Shown here: piece by piece, positions 50,060 to 59,656 of the stretch
Numbering within the stretch: the stretch's first letter is position 1
How the letters are laid out: each line of letters opens with the position of its first letter
Source of the DNA: Catellatospora sichuanensis
GTDB lineage: Bacteria > Actinomycetota > Actinomycetes > Mycobacteriales > Micromonosporaceae
Assembly: GCF_007483665.1 (NCBI RefSeq)
Contig: NZ_ML660189.1
Coordinates: forward strand, 146,430-210,429
Reading direction: 5' to 3'
Length of the DNA stretch: 64,000 nucleotides
The notes under the pieces: generated by a model
The model's database searches: none
What the model saw: only the letters and a program-made list of their open reading frames with translations
Told to the model about the DNA's origin: nothing
Program-made: the position numbers and the translations under genes

Positions 50060-51988
50060 TCAGCGGAGGTTGCGGAGGAAGGACTCGGTTACGGGGACGG
50101 CGGTTTCGCTGGGCTTGATGCCGTTTTCGATGAAGACGGCGAACGCGATGTCGCCCTGCCAGCCGATGAACCAGGCGTGGGTGTGCGCGGGGTTGTCGTC
50201 GTACTCGGCGGTGCCGGTTTTGCCGAAGACGGGGGCGCCGGGGACGTCCTTGAGGGTCGTGGCGGTGCCGAGGGTGATGACCTCGCGCATCATGGCGCGC
50301 AGCGGCTCCACGGTGGTCGGCTTGAGGGCCGGGCCGTCGGCGGCGGGCTTGGCGGGGACCGGGTCGAGCAGCAGGACCGGCTGCTTCCACTGGCCGCGGG
50401 CGATGGCGGCGGCGACGCCGGCCATGGCGACGGGGCTGACGATGGTCTGGCCCTGGCCGAAGGAGGCCGCGGCCAGTTCGGTGGCGCTGCCGCCGGTCGA
50501 GACGCGGCCGGTGAACGCCGGCACGCCCAGGTCCCAGGTCTGACCCAGGCCGAGCGCGTTGCCGGCGCTGATCAGGCCGTCGGGGCCCAGCTGCGGGGCC
50601 AGCGAGGCGAACGCGGTGTTGCACGACTTGGCGAAGTCGGTGTGGAACGGAACGTTGCCCAGCTCCAGGAAGTTCGAGTTCTTGAACTGGCGGCCCTCGA
50701 CGGTGAAGAACTTCGGGCACGGCACGACCTGGTTGGGGGTCACCTTGCCGGCGTCGAGCAGGCCGTACGCCGACACGGCCTTGAAGGTCGAGCCCGGCGG
50801 CACCTGCGCGGTGAACGCCAGGTTGTCCGCGCCGCTGTTGGCGACCGCGATGAGCTTGCCGTCGCTGACCCGGATCGCCACCATCGCGCTGCGCTGCTTG
50901 ACCGTGCCGAGCGCCTTCTCGGCCGCGATCTGGTACTTCTGGTCGATCGTGAGCTGGAGCTTCTGCCCGTCCTTGTCCTCGACCGTGTAGAGCGGGGTGT
51001 CCTGGACGGTGCCGTCGGAGGCCTTGCGGCTGGAGACGACGCGCAGGCCCGCGGTGCCGCGCAGCCGGTCGTCGTAGGTGCGCTGGATGCCGCCGAGACC
51101 GGCCTGGTCGCCCACCTGGTACGCGCCGGGCTTGCTGTCCATGATCTCCTTGGTGACCGGCCCGACGGTGCCGAGCAGCGCCCGCGCGAACGTGCGCGTC
51201 GGCGAGAGCAGCCACTCCTCCTCACGGAACGCCACCCCGTCGTCCATCAGGGCCCGCAGGCGCGTGCCGATCGGCTCGTAGATCTCCCGGCGCAGGGTCA
51301 CGATCTCGACCAGGGCGTCGGGCTTGGCGTCCTTCACCCGGGCGGGCAGCTTGGCCAGGTCGTCCTTGCCGACGTCGTACGCCCCCGAGGTGAAGATCGT
51401 GGTCAGCTCCTTGACCAGCGCGTCGATGTCCTTGACCTTCCGCGGCTCGACGCCGATCACGACGACCGGTCGCGGCCGGACGATCTCCACGCCGGTGCCG
51501 TCGAAGACACCGGCCCGCGCCGGAGCCAGCCGGCGTACGGCGAGCTCGTCACCCTTGGTCAGCTTCTCGTGCACGATCACCGGCTCCCAGACGACCTGCC
51601 AGTTGTCCTTGGCCTTGGTCATCCGCACCGTGGTGGTGTACTCCCAGATGGTCTTGTCCGGCAGCGGCTGGGCGACCTTGATCTGGGTCGTCGCCAGTCC
51701 CTCGCTCACCACCGGATCCTGCCTGGTCAGTGTCGGGGGAGTGTCCCGGAAGGCACCCTCCAGCGCGCGGAGCTCGGTCTTGACCGTGTCGGCGGCGACA
51801 CCCTGGCCGGTCGGGCTGACGAAGGTGACCTTGTCGTAGGTCCCCGTCTTCCAGCCGGCCAGGAACGCGTCGAGCATGGGCTCGGGGCCGTCGTCCTTCG
51901 AGCAGGCGGCAAGTGCGGGGAACAGCAGCGACATCGCCACCAGGGAGAGGACAATCTTGGGACGGCGTACCTTCGAGCGCAGAGCCAT
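50060..51988 (-). CDS. Lipoprotein class B penicillin-binding protein (MecA_N-type transpeptidase)
   Basis: A 642-residue D,D-transpeptidase cross-linking peptidoglycan outside the membrane. The lipobox LAAC places lipidated Cys29. An NTF2-like MecA_N domain follows (about 30-160), then a PBP-dimer region, then the transpeptidase domain with nucleophile S400TFK403, S455CN457 and K590TG592. Order and spacing match class B PBPs of the PBP2a/PBP-lipo type. ATG 51988 is chosen; earlier in-frame starts would extend into sequence without a signal peptide. Convergent with the sigma operon, divergent from gdh. Confidence 0.93.
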   Translation of the reverse strand: MALRSKVRRPKIVLSLVAMSLLFPALAACSKDDGPEPMLDAFLAGWKTGTYDKVTFVSPTGQGVAADTVKTELRALEGAFRDTPPTLTRQDPVVSEGLATTQIKVAQPLPDKTIWEYTTTVRMTKAKDNWQVVWEPVIVHEKLTKGDELAVRRLAPARAGVFDGTGVEIVRPRPVVVIGVEPRKVKDIDALVKELTTIFTSGAYDVGKDDLAKLPARVKDAKPDALVEIVTLRREIYEPIGTRLRALMDDGVAFREEEWLLSPTRTFARALLGTVGPVTKEIMDSKPGAYQVGDQAGLGGIQRTYDDRLRGTAGLRVVSSRKASDGTVQDTPLYTVEDKDGQKLQLTIDQKYQIAAEKALGTVKQRSAMVAIRVSDGKLIAVANSGADNLAFTAQVPPGSTFKAVSAYGLLDAGKVTPNQVVPCPKFFTVEGRQFKNSNFLELGNVPFHTDFAKSCNTAFASLAPQLGPDGLISAGNALGLGQTWDLGVPAFTGRVSTGGSATELAAASFGQGQTIVSPVAMAGVAAAIARGQWKQPVLLLDPVPAKPAADGPALKPTTVEPLRAMMREVITLGTATTLKDVPGAPVFGKTGTAEYDDNPAHTHAWFIGWQGDIAFAVFIENGIKPSETAVPVTESFLRNLR

Positions 51989-52191
51989 GCGGGCATTCTG
52001 CCGCAACGGCACCATCCGCGTGGCACCAGCGCTGTCCGGGACCGGACTCGTGCGGGCCGATGTCGGCGGCCCCCGAACGCGTGCCTGGCCGGGGGTGCTG
52101 ACTAGGCTGGGGTTTGACGACGGGACGGCCCCTGCAACGGCCCGTCCCACCAACGACCCACAGCGCGGTGGGCGAAGGGGAGTGGCTTTTC

Positions 52192-55100
52192 ATGGAGTCT
52201 GGCGGCCGAATCGACGGCGGCAGCGCTTCTGCCGAGGTCGACGCCGGTGCGAGCGGCGACACCATCAGGAATGAGGGTCTGCCGCAGGCGCACCCGGACG
52301 ACCTGGATGACAGCGATCTCGACGAGCCGCTGCCCAACGGCGAGCGCCTGATCGCGGCCGCGGTCGCGCTGGCGGCCGGGGGCAGTCCCGACACTCCGAG
52401 CCTGGCCGACGACCGGCTGGCCGAGGCGCAGCTGGTGCAGCGGTACTGGCGCTTCGCTCCCGACGAGGAACTCGTCGACCTCACCCCGGCCCGCCTGGTC
52501 GAGGCCGCCCGCGCCCACCGCGAGCTGGCCGCCTCCCGTATGCCGGGCGAGCTCAAGCTGCGCCTGTCCCTGTCCGGTGAACCGCGCCACACCGTCGTGG
52601 AGGTCGTCACCGACGACATGCCGTTCCTGGTCGACTCGGTCACCGCGGCACTGTCCGCGCGCAAGGACGTGCAGCTGCTGGTGCACCCGGTGATGGTGGT
52701 GCGCCGCGACGAGCAGGGCAGCCTGGTCGAGGTCTGCGCCGAGGTCGAGCCGGACGACGCCATCCCGGGCGACCTGGTCGAGAGCTGGATGCGCATCGAG
52801 GTCGGCGCCATCCGCGACGAGGCGGAGCTGGCGCACCTGCGGGCCGACCTGGAGCGGGTGCTCGGCGACGTGCGCCGGGCGGTCGAGGACTGGCCGCGCA
52901 TGCGGGCGCAGGCGCTGGCCTTGGCCGACGAGATCTCCGGGGCCGAGCTGCCGGTGCCCGACCGCGACATCACCGACTCGGTGGAGTTGCTGCGCTGGCT
53001 GGCCGACCACCACTTCACCTTCCTCGGCTACCGCGAGTACGAGCTGGTCCACGTGCCCGGCGCGGCCGGCAGCGAGACCGACCTGATGCGGGCCGTGCCC
53101 GGCACCGGTCTGGGCATCCTGCGCGACGACGCGTCCTCCACCGCCCGGACGCTGGAGTCGATGACCCCGGAGGCACAGCGCAAGGCGCTGGAGAAGCGCC
53201 TGCTCGTGATCACCAAGGCCAACTCGCGGGCCACCGTGCACCGCTCGGCCTACCTGGACTACATCGGCTTCAAGATGTTCGACGCGGACGGCAACGTCAG
53301 CGGCGAGCGGCGCTTCCTGGGCCTGTTCTCGTCGGCGGCATACCGCACCAGCGTGCGGGACCTGCCGGTGATCCGCCGCAAGGTGGACAACGTGCTGGAC
53401 CGCTCCGGCCTGTCCGCACGCAGCCACTCCGGCAAGGACCTGCTGGAGATCCTGGAGACCTACCCGCGCGACGAGCTGTTCCAGATCAGCACCGACGACC
53501 TGTACCAGGCCGTGACCGGGGTGCTGCGCATGGCCGGGCGCCGCCAGCTGCGGCTGTTCCTGCGCCGCGACGGCTACGGCCGGTTCATCTCCTGCCTGAT
53601 CTACCTGCCGCGGGACCGGTTCACCACCGCGCACCGGCTGGCCATGCAGGACATCCTGCTGCGCGAGCTGAACGGCGTCGGCGTCGACTACACCACCCGG
53701 GTCAGCGAGTCCAACCTGGCCCGAGTGCACTTCATCGTGCGCACCGACCCGAACGACCCGCCCGGCGAGGTGGACGCCGACGCGCTCGCCGAGATGCTGG
53801 GCGACGCCACCCGCAACTGGGACGACGACTTCCGGCTGGTGCTGGAGCGCAAGGTCGGCGACGAGCAGGCCAAGCTGCTGGCCGCGCGGTACACCGACGC
53901 GCTGCCGGAGACGTACAAGGACGGGCACCTGCCCTACGAGGGCGCGCAGGACCTGGCCAAGCTGGAGCTGCTGGACGAGCCCGGCCAGCTGGAGATGCAC
54001 CTGTTCCGGCGGCGCTTCACGGCGGGTTCGGGCAGCGTGGTCGAGGCCACCACGCCCGGCAACGACGTGCGGTTCAAGGTGTACCGGCACGGCGAGCCGA
54101 TGCTGCTGTCGGCGGTGCTGCCGGTGCTGCACTCGCTGGGTGTGCGGGTCACCGACGAGCGGCCGTACGAGGTGCGCCGCGACGACGCGACCGTGTTCGT
54201 GTACGACTTCGGCCTGCAGCTGCCCTCCGGCGCGCGGGACCTGGCCGAGGTGCGGGCGCACGTGGAGAACGCCTTCGCCGCCGCGTGGCGGGGTGAGGCC
54301 GAGGTCGACGGCTTCAACGAGCTGGTGCTGCGCGCCGGGCTGACCTGGCGGCAGGTCGTGGTGCTCCGGGCGTACGCCAAGTACCTGCGCCAGGCCGGCA
54401 CGGTCTTCGCACAGGAGTCGATGGAGGCCACCTTCACGACGTACCCGCAGATCGCGGCGATGCTGGTGGCGCTGTTCGAGACCCGGTTCAATCCGAAGCT
54501 GCAGCTGAGCGACACCGAGCGCAGCAGCCAGGCCAAGGAGCTGATCTCGGCGATCGGCCGCCAGCTGGAGTCGGTGGTGAGCCTGGACCAGGACCGCATC
54601 CTGCGCAACTTCCTGACGCTGATGCAGGCCACCCTGCGTACCTCCTTCTTCCAGAAGGCGAACGACGGGCGGCCCAAGTCCTACATCGCGTTCAAGCTGG
54701 ACCCGCAGGCGATCCCGGATCTGCCCGCGCCACGGCCCAAGTTCGAGATCTTCGTGTACTCGCCCCGCTTCGAGGGCGTGCACCTGCGCTTCGGTGCGGT
54801 GGCGCGGGGCGGGCTGCGCTGGTCGGACCGTCGCGACGACTTCCGCACCGAGGTCTTGGGCCTGGTCAAGGCACAGATGGTCAAGAACGCGGTGATCGTG
54901 CCGGTCGGGGCCAAGGGCGGTTTCGTGCTCAAGCAGGCACCGGTCGGCGGGGACCGCGACGCGCTGCAGGCCGAGGGCGTGGCCTGCTACCGCCGGTTCA
55001 TCTCGGCACTGCTCGACATCACCGACAACCTCGACGCCGGCAAGATCGTGCCCCCGGCCGACGTGGTCCGCCACGACGGCGACGACCCCTACCTGGTGGT

Positions 55101-57213
55101 CGCCGCGGACAAGGGCACCGCGACGTTCTCCGACATCGCCAACGAGATCTCCGCGTCGTACGGGTTCTGGCTGGGCGACGCGTTCGCCTCGGGCGGCTCG
55201 GCCGGTTACGACCACAAGGGCATTGGCATCACCGCCCGGGGCGCGTGGGAATCGGTCAAGCGCCACTTCCGCGACCTCGGCCGCGACACGCAGACCGAGG
55301 ACTTCACCGTCGTCGGCGTGGGTGACATGTCCGGCGACGTGTTCGGCAACGGCATGCTGCTGTCCGAGCACATCCGCCTGGTGGCGGCGTTCGACCACCG
55401 GCACATCTTCCTGGACCCGGACCCCGACGCGGCGGCCTCGTTCGCCGAGCGGCGGCGTATGTTCGCCCTGCCGCGCAGCTCGTGGGCCGACTACGACACC
55501 TCGCTGATCTCCTCGGGCGGCGGGGTGCACCCGCGCACCGCCAAGTCCATCGCGATCACGCCGCAGGTGCGCGCGGTCCTCGGCCTGGCCGACACGGTCA
55601 CCGCGATGAGCCCCGCCGAGCTGATGAAGGCCATCCTGCTCGCCCCGGTGGACCTGCTCTGGAACGGCGGCATCGGCACCTACGTCAAGGCCACCACCGA
55701 ATCGCACGCCGAGGTCGGCGACAAGGCCAACGACGCGATCCGGGTCAACGGCGGGCACCTGCGCTGCCGGGTCGTCGGCGAGGGCGGCAACCTGGGCCTG
55801 ACCCAGGCCGGTCGCATCGAGTACGCGCGCCGCGGCGCACAGGGCGCGGGCGGCCGGATCTTCACCGACTTCATCGACAACACGGCCGGGGTGGACTGCT
55901 CCGACCACGAGGTCAACATCAAGATCCTGCTGGGCGCGGACCCGGAGCTGGGCCGCGACGCCCGCAACGAGCTGCTGGCCAGCATGACCGACGAGGTCGC
56001 CGCGCTCGTGTTGCGGGACAACTACGGCCAGGCCACGGCACTGGGCAACGCCCGCGCGCAGACCCTGTCCCTGCTGCCGGTGCACCGCCGGCTGATCACC
56101 GAGCTGGAGCGCTCCGGCCGGCTGGACCGGGCGCTGGAGGGCCTGCCCGCCGACGAGGAGCTGCTGGCCCGCGCCGAGAACGGGGAGGGCCTGTCCACGC
56201 CCGAGTTCGCCGTGCTCATGGCGTACGTGAAGATCGCGCTGGAGGAGGAGATCGTCCACTCCGACCTGCCCGACGACGCGTGGACCGCGCAGACCATGGC
56301 CGACTACTTCCCGACGCCGCTGCACGGGATGACCCAGCAGATGGCCGAGCACCGGCTGCGGCGCGAGATCGTCACCACGGTGCTGGTCAACGAGACCGTC
56401 AACCGGGGCGGCATCACGTTCGTGCACCGTACGGTCGAGGAGACGGGCGCGTCCGCCGCGGACGTGCTGAGGGCCTTCGAGATCGTGTGGGAGGTCTTCG
56501 ACCTGCCCTCGCTGTGGGCGGCCGTGGAGGCGACCGACAACCGGGTGCCGACGGCGGCGCAGACCGCGGTCTACCTGAAGGCCCGGCGGCTCATGGACCG
56601 GGCGGTGCGCTGGCTCATCCAGAACCGGCGCTCGCCGCTGGACGTGCCCGGTGAGATCGCCAGGCTCAAGCCCGGCGTGTCCACCCTGGCTCCGCGCATG
56701 AAGGAGATGTTCCTGGGCACGGAGCGCGAGGGCATCGCCGAGCACGAGGCGGAGCTGGTCGGCCTGGGCGCGCCGCAGGACCTGGCCGAGTGGGGCGCCC
56801 GCACGCTGTACAGCTTCGCCCTGCTCGACGTCGTAGAGGTCGCCTCGGCGACCGGACGCGACCTCGACGAGGTGGCCGGCGTCTACTTCGTGCTGTCCGA
56901 GCGCTTCCGCGTCGACGACCTGCTGACGAAGATCTCGCTGCTCCCCCGCGACGACCGCTGGCAGACCCTCGCCCGCATGGCCCTGCGCTACGACCTCTAC
57001 GCCGCCCTGGCCGCCCTCACCGCCGAGGTACTCGCGGCCACCCCCACCGGCCCCGCCCAGGAACGCGTGTCCCACTGGGAACAGCGCAACGCCGCCACCA
57101 TCGCCCAGGCCCGCAAATCCATAGCCGAACTAGAGGGCATCAAAGCCGACCTGGCCCCCCTCTCCGTCCTCCTCCGCCAGATCCGCACCCTGGTCCGCAC
57201 CGCCGCCGCCTGA
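52192..57213 (+). CDS. gdh: NAD-dependent glutamate dehydrogenase, 180-kDa class
   Basis: A 1673-residue catabolic glutamate dehydrogenase (L_180 class, as in Streptomyces clavuligerus) converting glutamate to 2-oxoglutarate and ammonia. Long N-terminal ACT-rich regulatory region (about 1-700), then the catalytic domain with RGGLRWSDRRDDFRTEVLGL, VGAKGGFVLKQ (catalytic Lys), GDMSGDVFGNGMLLS and NGGIGTYVKA, and a long helical C-terminal region. ATG 52192 is chosen for family length; an upstream in-frame ORF from 52114 is possible. Largest gene of the window. The complementary-strand ORF of similar length is a shadow. Confidence 0.96.
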   Translation: MESGGRIDGGSASAEVDAGASGDTIRNEGLPQAHPDDLDDSDLDEPLPNGERLIAAAVALAAGGSPDTPSLADDRLAEAQLVQRYWRFAPDEELVDLTPARLVEAARAHRELAASRMPGELKLRLSLSGEPRHTVVEVVTDDMPFLVDSVTAALSARKDVQLLVHPVMVVRRDEQGSLVEVCAEVEPDDAIPGDLVESWMRIEVGAIRDEAELAHLRADLERVLGDVRRAVEDWPRMRAQALALADEISGAELPVPDRDITDSVELLRWLADHHFTFLGYREYELVHVPGAAGSETDLMRAVPGTGLGILRDDASSTARTLESMTPEAQRKALEKRLLVITKANSRATVHRSAYLDYIGFKMFDADGNVSGERRFLGLFSSAAYRTSVRDLPVIRRKVDNVLDRSGLSARSHSGKDLLEILETYPRDELFQISTDDLYQAVTGVLRMAGRRQLRLFLRRDGYGRFISCLIYLPRDRFTTAHRLAMQDILLRELNGVGVDYTTRVSESNLARVHFIVRTDPNDPPGEVDADALAEMLGDATRNWDDDFRLVLERKVGDEQAKLLAARYTDALPETYKDGHLPYEGAQDLAKLELLDEPGQLEMHLFRRRFTAGSGSVVEATTPGNDVRFKVYRHGEPMLLSAVLPVLHSLGVRVTDERPYEVRRDDATVFVYDFGLQLPSGARDLAEVRAHVENAFAAAWRGEAEVDGFNELVLRAGLTWRQVVVLRAYAKYLRQAGTVFAQESMEATFTTYPQIAAMLVALFETRFNPKLQLSDTERSSQAKELISAIGRQLESVVSLDQDRILRNFLTLMQATLRTSFFQKANDGRPKSYIAFKLDPQAIPDLPAPRPKFEIFVYSPRFEGVHLRFGAVARGGLRWSDRRDDFRTEVLGLVKAQMVKNAVIVPVGAKGGFVLKQAPVGGDRDALQAEGVACYRRFISALLDITDNLDAGKIVPPADVVRHDGDDPYLVVAADKGTATFSDIANEISASYGFWLGDAFASGGSAGYDHKGIGITARGAWESVKRHFRDLGRDTQTEDFTVVGVGDMSGDVFGNGMLLSEHIRLVAAFDHRHIFLDPDPDAAASFAERRRMFALPRSSWADYDTSLISSGGGVHPRTAKSIAITPQVRAVLGLADTVTAMSPAELMKAILLAPVDLLWNGGIGTYVKATTESHAEVGDKANDAIRVNGGHLRCRVVGEGGNLGLTQAGRIEYARRGAQGAGGRIFTDFIDNTAGVDCSDHEVNIKILLGADPELGRDARNELLASMTDEVAALVLRDNYGQATALGNARAQTLSLLPVHRRLITELERSGRLDRALEGLPADEELLARAENGEGLSTPEFAVLMAYVKIALEEEIVHSDLPDDAWTAQTMADYFPTPLHGMTQQMAEHRLRREIVTTVLVNETVNRGGITFVHRTVEETGASAADVLRAFEIVWEVFDLPSLWAAVEATDNRVPTAAQTAVYLKARRLMDRAVRWLIQNRRSPLDVPGEIARLKPGVSTLAPRMKEMFLGTEREGIAEHEAELVGLGAPQDLAEWGARTLYSFALLDVVEVASATGRDLDEVAGVYFVLSERFRVDDLLTKISLLPRDDRWQTLARMALRYDLYAALAALTAEVLAATPTGPAQERVSHWEQRNAATIAQARKSIAELEGIKADLAPLSVLLRQIRTLVRTAAA

Positions 57214-57226
57214 CCCCCACCCCCCG

Positions 57227-57325
57227 CCCCGCCCCAGCCGACGATCTTGCGTGAACTGTGGGGATGACACGCCCGAATCGGGGATATCCCTAACGGTTCA
57301 CGCAAGATCGTCGGCTGGGGCGGGG
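57227..57325. repeat. Inverted repeat, family A copy 5
   Basis: Perfect 30-bp arms (57227-57256 and 57296-57325) reading GCCGACGATCTTGCGTGAAC at the inner part. Loop GGGGATGACACGCCCGAATC matches the copy at 23621. Between the convergent gdh and FMN reductase genes. Confidence 0.8.
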
Positions 57326-57331
57326 TCGCGG

Positions 57332-57922
57332 TCAGGAGAAGAAGGTTTTGGCGCGGGTCAGGGCTTCGGTGTCGGCGGTGATGTCGCCGGGGCGGTTGGC
57401 GTAGCCGAGCAGGGCGCCGCCCCAGTGCATGCCGAGGTACTGGGCGGACAGTTTGAGGGTGCCGATGAGTGGGTCGGCGGTGGTCTGGTCGGTGGAGCTG
57501 AGGGCGGTGACGACCCACATCGTCTTGCCGCGCATGCGGGCCTTGAAGTCGGCGCCGGGCACTCGTAGCCAGCCGGACCAGTAGTCGAGGTAGAGCTTGG
57601 CGGACGACGAAACGCTGTACCAGTACAGCGGAGAGGCGACGACCAGGTGGTCGGCGGCCAGGGTGGCGTCCAGCAGGACCTTCTCCGCACCCTCGGGCTG
57701 GGGGTAGACGCCCGCGCCGGCGTGCCGGATGTCGTCGAACGGGGCCAGCGGCAGCTCGCGGAGGTTGAGCCAGGTCTGACGCGCCTGCGTGGGGAGATGG
57801 GCGGCGGCCGCGCGGGCCAGCGTCTCGGTGTTGCCGCCCTCCCGTGCTCCGGCGAGCAGGAAGAGGAAGGTGCTTTGATCGTCGTGCGGCACGGCAGGAT
57901 TCTCCCGTCGGAAATGATTCAT
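57332..57922 (-). CDS. NADPH-dependent FMN reductase / flavodoxin-like NAD(P)H dehydrogenase
   Basis: A 196-residue flavodoxin-fold oxidoreductase. FMN phosphate loop LAGAREGGNTETLA, then VVASPLYWYSVSSSAKLYLDYW (the FMN-binding and active-site loops) and TALSSTDQTTADPLIG. Likely reduces quinones, azo compounds or free flavin with NAD(P)H. ATG 57922 (or GTG 57928) lies inside a perfect 16-bp palindrome, which suggests control at the start codon. Confidence 0.88.
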   Translation of the reverse strand: MNHFRRENPAVPHDDQSTFLFLLAGAREGGNTETLARAAAAHLPTQARQTWLNLRELPLAPFDDIRHAGAGVYPQPEGAEKVLLDATLAADHLVVASPLYWYSVSSSAKLYLDYWSGWLRVPGADFKARMRGKTMWVVTALSSTDQTTADPLIGTLKLSAQYLGMHWGGALLGYANRPGDITADTEALTRAKTFFS

Positions 57923-57952
57923 GCTCACGCATTAGATGCGTGAGCATGAATA
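57918..57952. promoter_or_regulatory. 35-bp perfect palindrome over the FMN reductase start codon
   Basis: Arms ATTCATGCTCACGCAT (57918-57933) and complement (57937-57952) with a 3-nt loop TAG. The start codon of the FMN reductase lies in one arm. It could be a repressor operator or an RNA hairpin hiding the start. Confidence 0.6.
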
Positions 57953-58003
57953 CTGCCATCGAGTCGGGCTGCGGTCCAGACCGTGTGATCCGGGTGACGC
58001 CGG

Positions 58004-59452
58004 TTACGAGGCGAGGCCCAGGATCTCGGCGGCGGCCCTGCCGTTGGCGTGGCTCGCGCCGTACGTGGTGACGAACGCCTTCACGCCGCTCGGCCGCCAG
58101 CCGGCCGGCCAGCCCATCTCCACCACGGCCAGCGGGTGCACGGCGGCCAGCTGCTCGGCCAGGGACCGGGCGGCGGGGTTGCGATGGGTGTGCCGCCCGA
58201 CCAGCACGATGGGCCGTCCGGCGGCGGCGTCGATCAGCGCGCCGGCACTGGTCTCGTCGGCGGCCACGGCCAGCTGCGGGGTGCCGTCGAGGTGCGGCGA
58301 CAGGCCCCACGGCACGGCGCCCTCGGCGATGGTGTGCCCGGCCCGCAGCTGTACGACGAACGGCTGCTCGAACCCGGTCAGGCTGCCCTCGACGCTCACC
58401 GCGCGCCGCGCGGCGTCGTAGCCCAGCCGCGGGCTGAGCTCGATCTCCTCGATCCCGTGCGTCCACGCGGCCAGCGCCTGGTTGCGGGCGACGGCCTGCT
58501 CGACCCGCGCGAGGGGTAGCGAGCCGTCGGCGATCGCGCCGGCGATGGCGGCGGCGACGCGCTCGGTGATCTCCAGGTCGATGTCGGCGCCGAGGCACAG
58601 CAGGTCCGCCCCGGCCCGCAGCGCGCGGACCGCGGCCGGGCCGATGCCGCCCGCGGCACGGGCCGCGCCCTGCATCTCCAGCGCGTCGGTGACCACGGTG
58701 CCGGTGAAGCCGTACTCGTGCCGCAGCACGTCCACCAGCAGCGTCTCGCTGAACGTGGCCGGGTCGTCGCCGGTGATCGCGGGCACCCGGATGTGCGCCG
58801 TCATGATCGCCTTGGTGCCCGCCGCGACGACGGCCGCGAACGGGGGCAGCTCGCGGTCACGCAGCAGCTGCGGCGTCACGTCGACGGTCGGCAGCTCGAG
58901 GTGGGAGTCGGCGACGGTCGCGCCGTGCCCGGGGAAGTGCTTGGCGCAGGCGGCCACGCCGGCCTGCTGGAGGCCGACCACGGCGGCGGCGGCGTGCGCG
59001 GCGACCCGGACCGGGTCCGCGCCGAACGACCGGGTGCCGATGACCGGGTTGTCGGTGGCGGTGTTGACGTCGACGGTCGGTGCGAGGTTCAGGTTGATGC
59101 CGACGTCGGCCAGCTCGCGCCCGATGGAGTGATAGACGCGGCGGGTCAGGTCCAGGTCGCCGATCGCACCCAGCGCCGCGTTGCCCGGGTACGGGCTGCC
59201 GGTGCGGTGGGCCAGTCGGGTGACGTCGCCGCCCTCCTCGTCGATGGCGATCAGGGTGTCGCGGCGCGCGGCGCGCAGCTGCGCGGTGAGCCCGGCGAGC
59301 TGCACGGGCTCGGCGACGTTGAACCCGAACAGCGTGTAGCCGGCCAGGCCTTCGCCGAGCAGGCGGGTGGCCCAGTCGGGGGCGGTGTGGCCCTGGAACG
59401 CGGCGAGCATGGTGCGCAGTGCCAGCCGGCGCAGACCTGGATCAGTGGTCAC
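58004..59452 (-). CDS. Glycoside hydrolase family 3, NagZ-type beta-N-acetylhexosaminidase
   Basis: A 482-residue GH3 enzyme. The NagZ motif CAKHFPGHGATVADSHLELP holds the His-Asp acid/base dyad, and the nucleophile Asp is in VTDALEMQG. Upstream FGFNVAEPVQLAGLTAQL and AIDEEGGDVTRL are typical substrate-site segments. The C-terminal 150 residues add an alpha/beta sandwich domain. It probably removes GlcNAc residues from muropeptides or chitin fragments in the cytoplasm; no signal peptide. GTG 59452 follows SD GGAGGACAC. Divergent from a ROK regulator. Confidence 0.9.
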   Translation of the reverse strand: MTTDPGLRRLALRTMLAAFQGHTAPDWATRLLGEGLAGYTLFGFNVAEPVQLAGLTAQLRAARRDTLIAIDEEGGDVTRLAHRTGSPYPGNAALGAIGDLDLTRRVYHSIGRELADVGINLNLAPTVDVNTATDNPVIGTRSFGADPVRVAAHAAAAVVGLQQAGVAACAKHFPGHGATVADSHLELPTVDVTPQLLRDRELPPFAAVVAAGTKAIMTAHIRVPAITGDDPATFSETLLVDVLRHEYGFTGTVVTDALEMQGAARAAGGIGPAAVRALRAGADLLCLGADIDLEITERVAAAIAGAIADGSLPLARVEQAVARNQALAAWTHGIEEIELSPRLGYDAARRAVSVEGSLTGFEQPFVVQLRAGHTIAEGAVPWGLSPHLDGTPQLAVAADETSAGALIDAAAGRPIVLVGRHTHRNPAARSLAEQLAAVHPLAVVEMGWPAGWRPSGVKAFVTTYGASHANGRAAAEILGLAS

Positions 59453-59582
59453 GGTGTCCTCCGCTTCGACCCGACTTTGGTGGTGGGCCCTTCGGCCAGT
59501 GTGTCGGGTCTTGCCATCCATAGTGGTTTTGTGCGCGTAGGCCGTAGGCTACGGCCGTACCGGTTAAGGTAACCCAATCTAA

Positions 59583-59598
59583 TAAGAAACTTTACTAA
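59583..59598. promoter_or_regulatory. ROK-type operator between nagZ-like and ROK genes
   Basis: TAAGAAACTTTACTAA, a 10/16 dyad centred on AAACTTT, typical of NagC/ROK and xylose-repressor operators, within an AT-rich 204-bp divergent promoter region (59453-59656). Confidence 0.5.
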
Positions 59599-59656
59599 AA
59601 GCCAGCGCACGCCGACATCCGGTGGTGCCGCATGCCGAACTCTAGGATGACGCACC

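Noticed and set aside
52102..57075. A 1657-codon open frame on the minus strand opposite gdh
   Set aside because: It is His/Arg/Leu/Ala-rich low-complexity sequence created by GC-biased third positions; the plus strand encodes a clear glutamate dehydrogenase family protein.
14723..57325. Possible CRISPR array from repeated intergenic sequences
   Set aside because: The repeats are dispersed singly over 43 kb, are palindromic, and have no spacers or cas genes.
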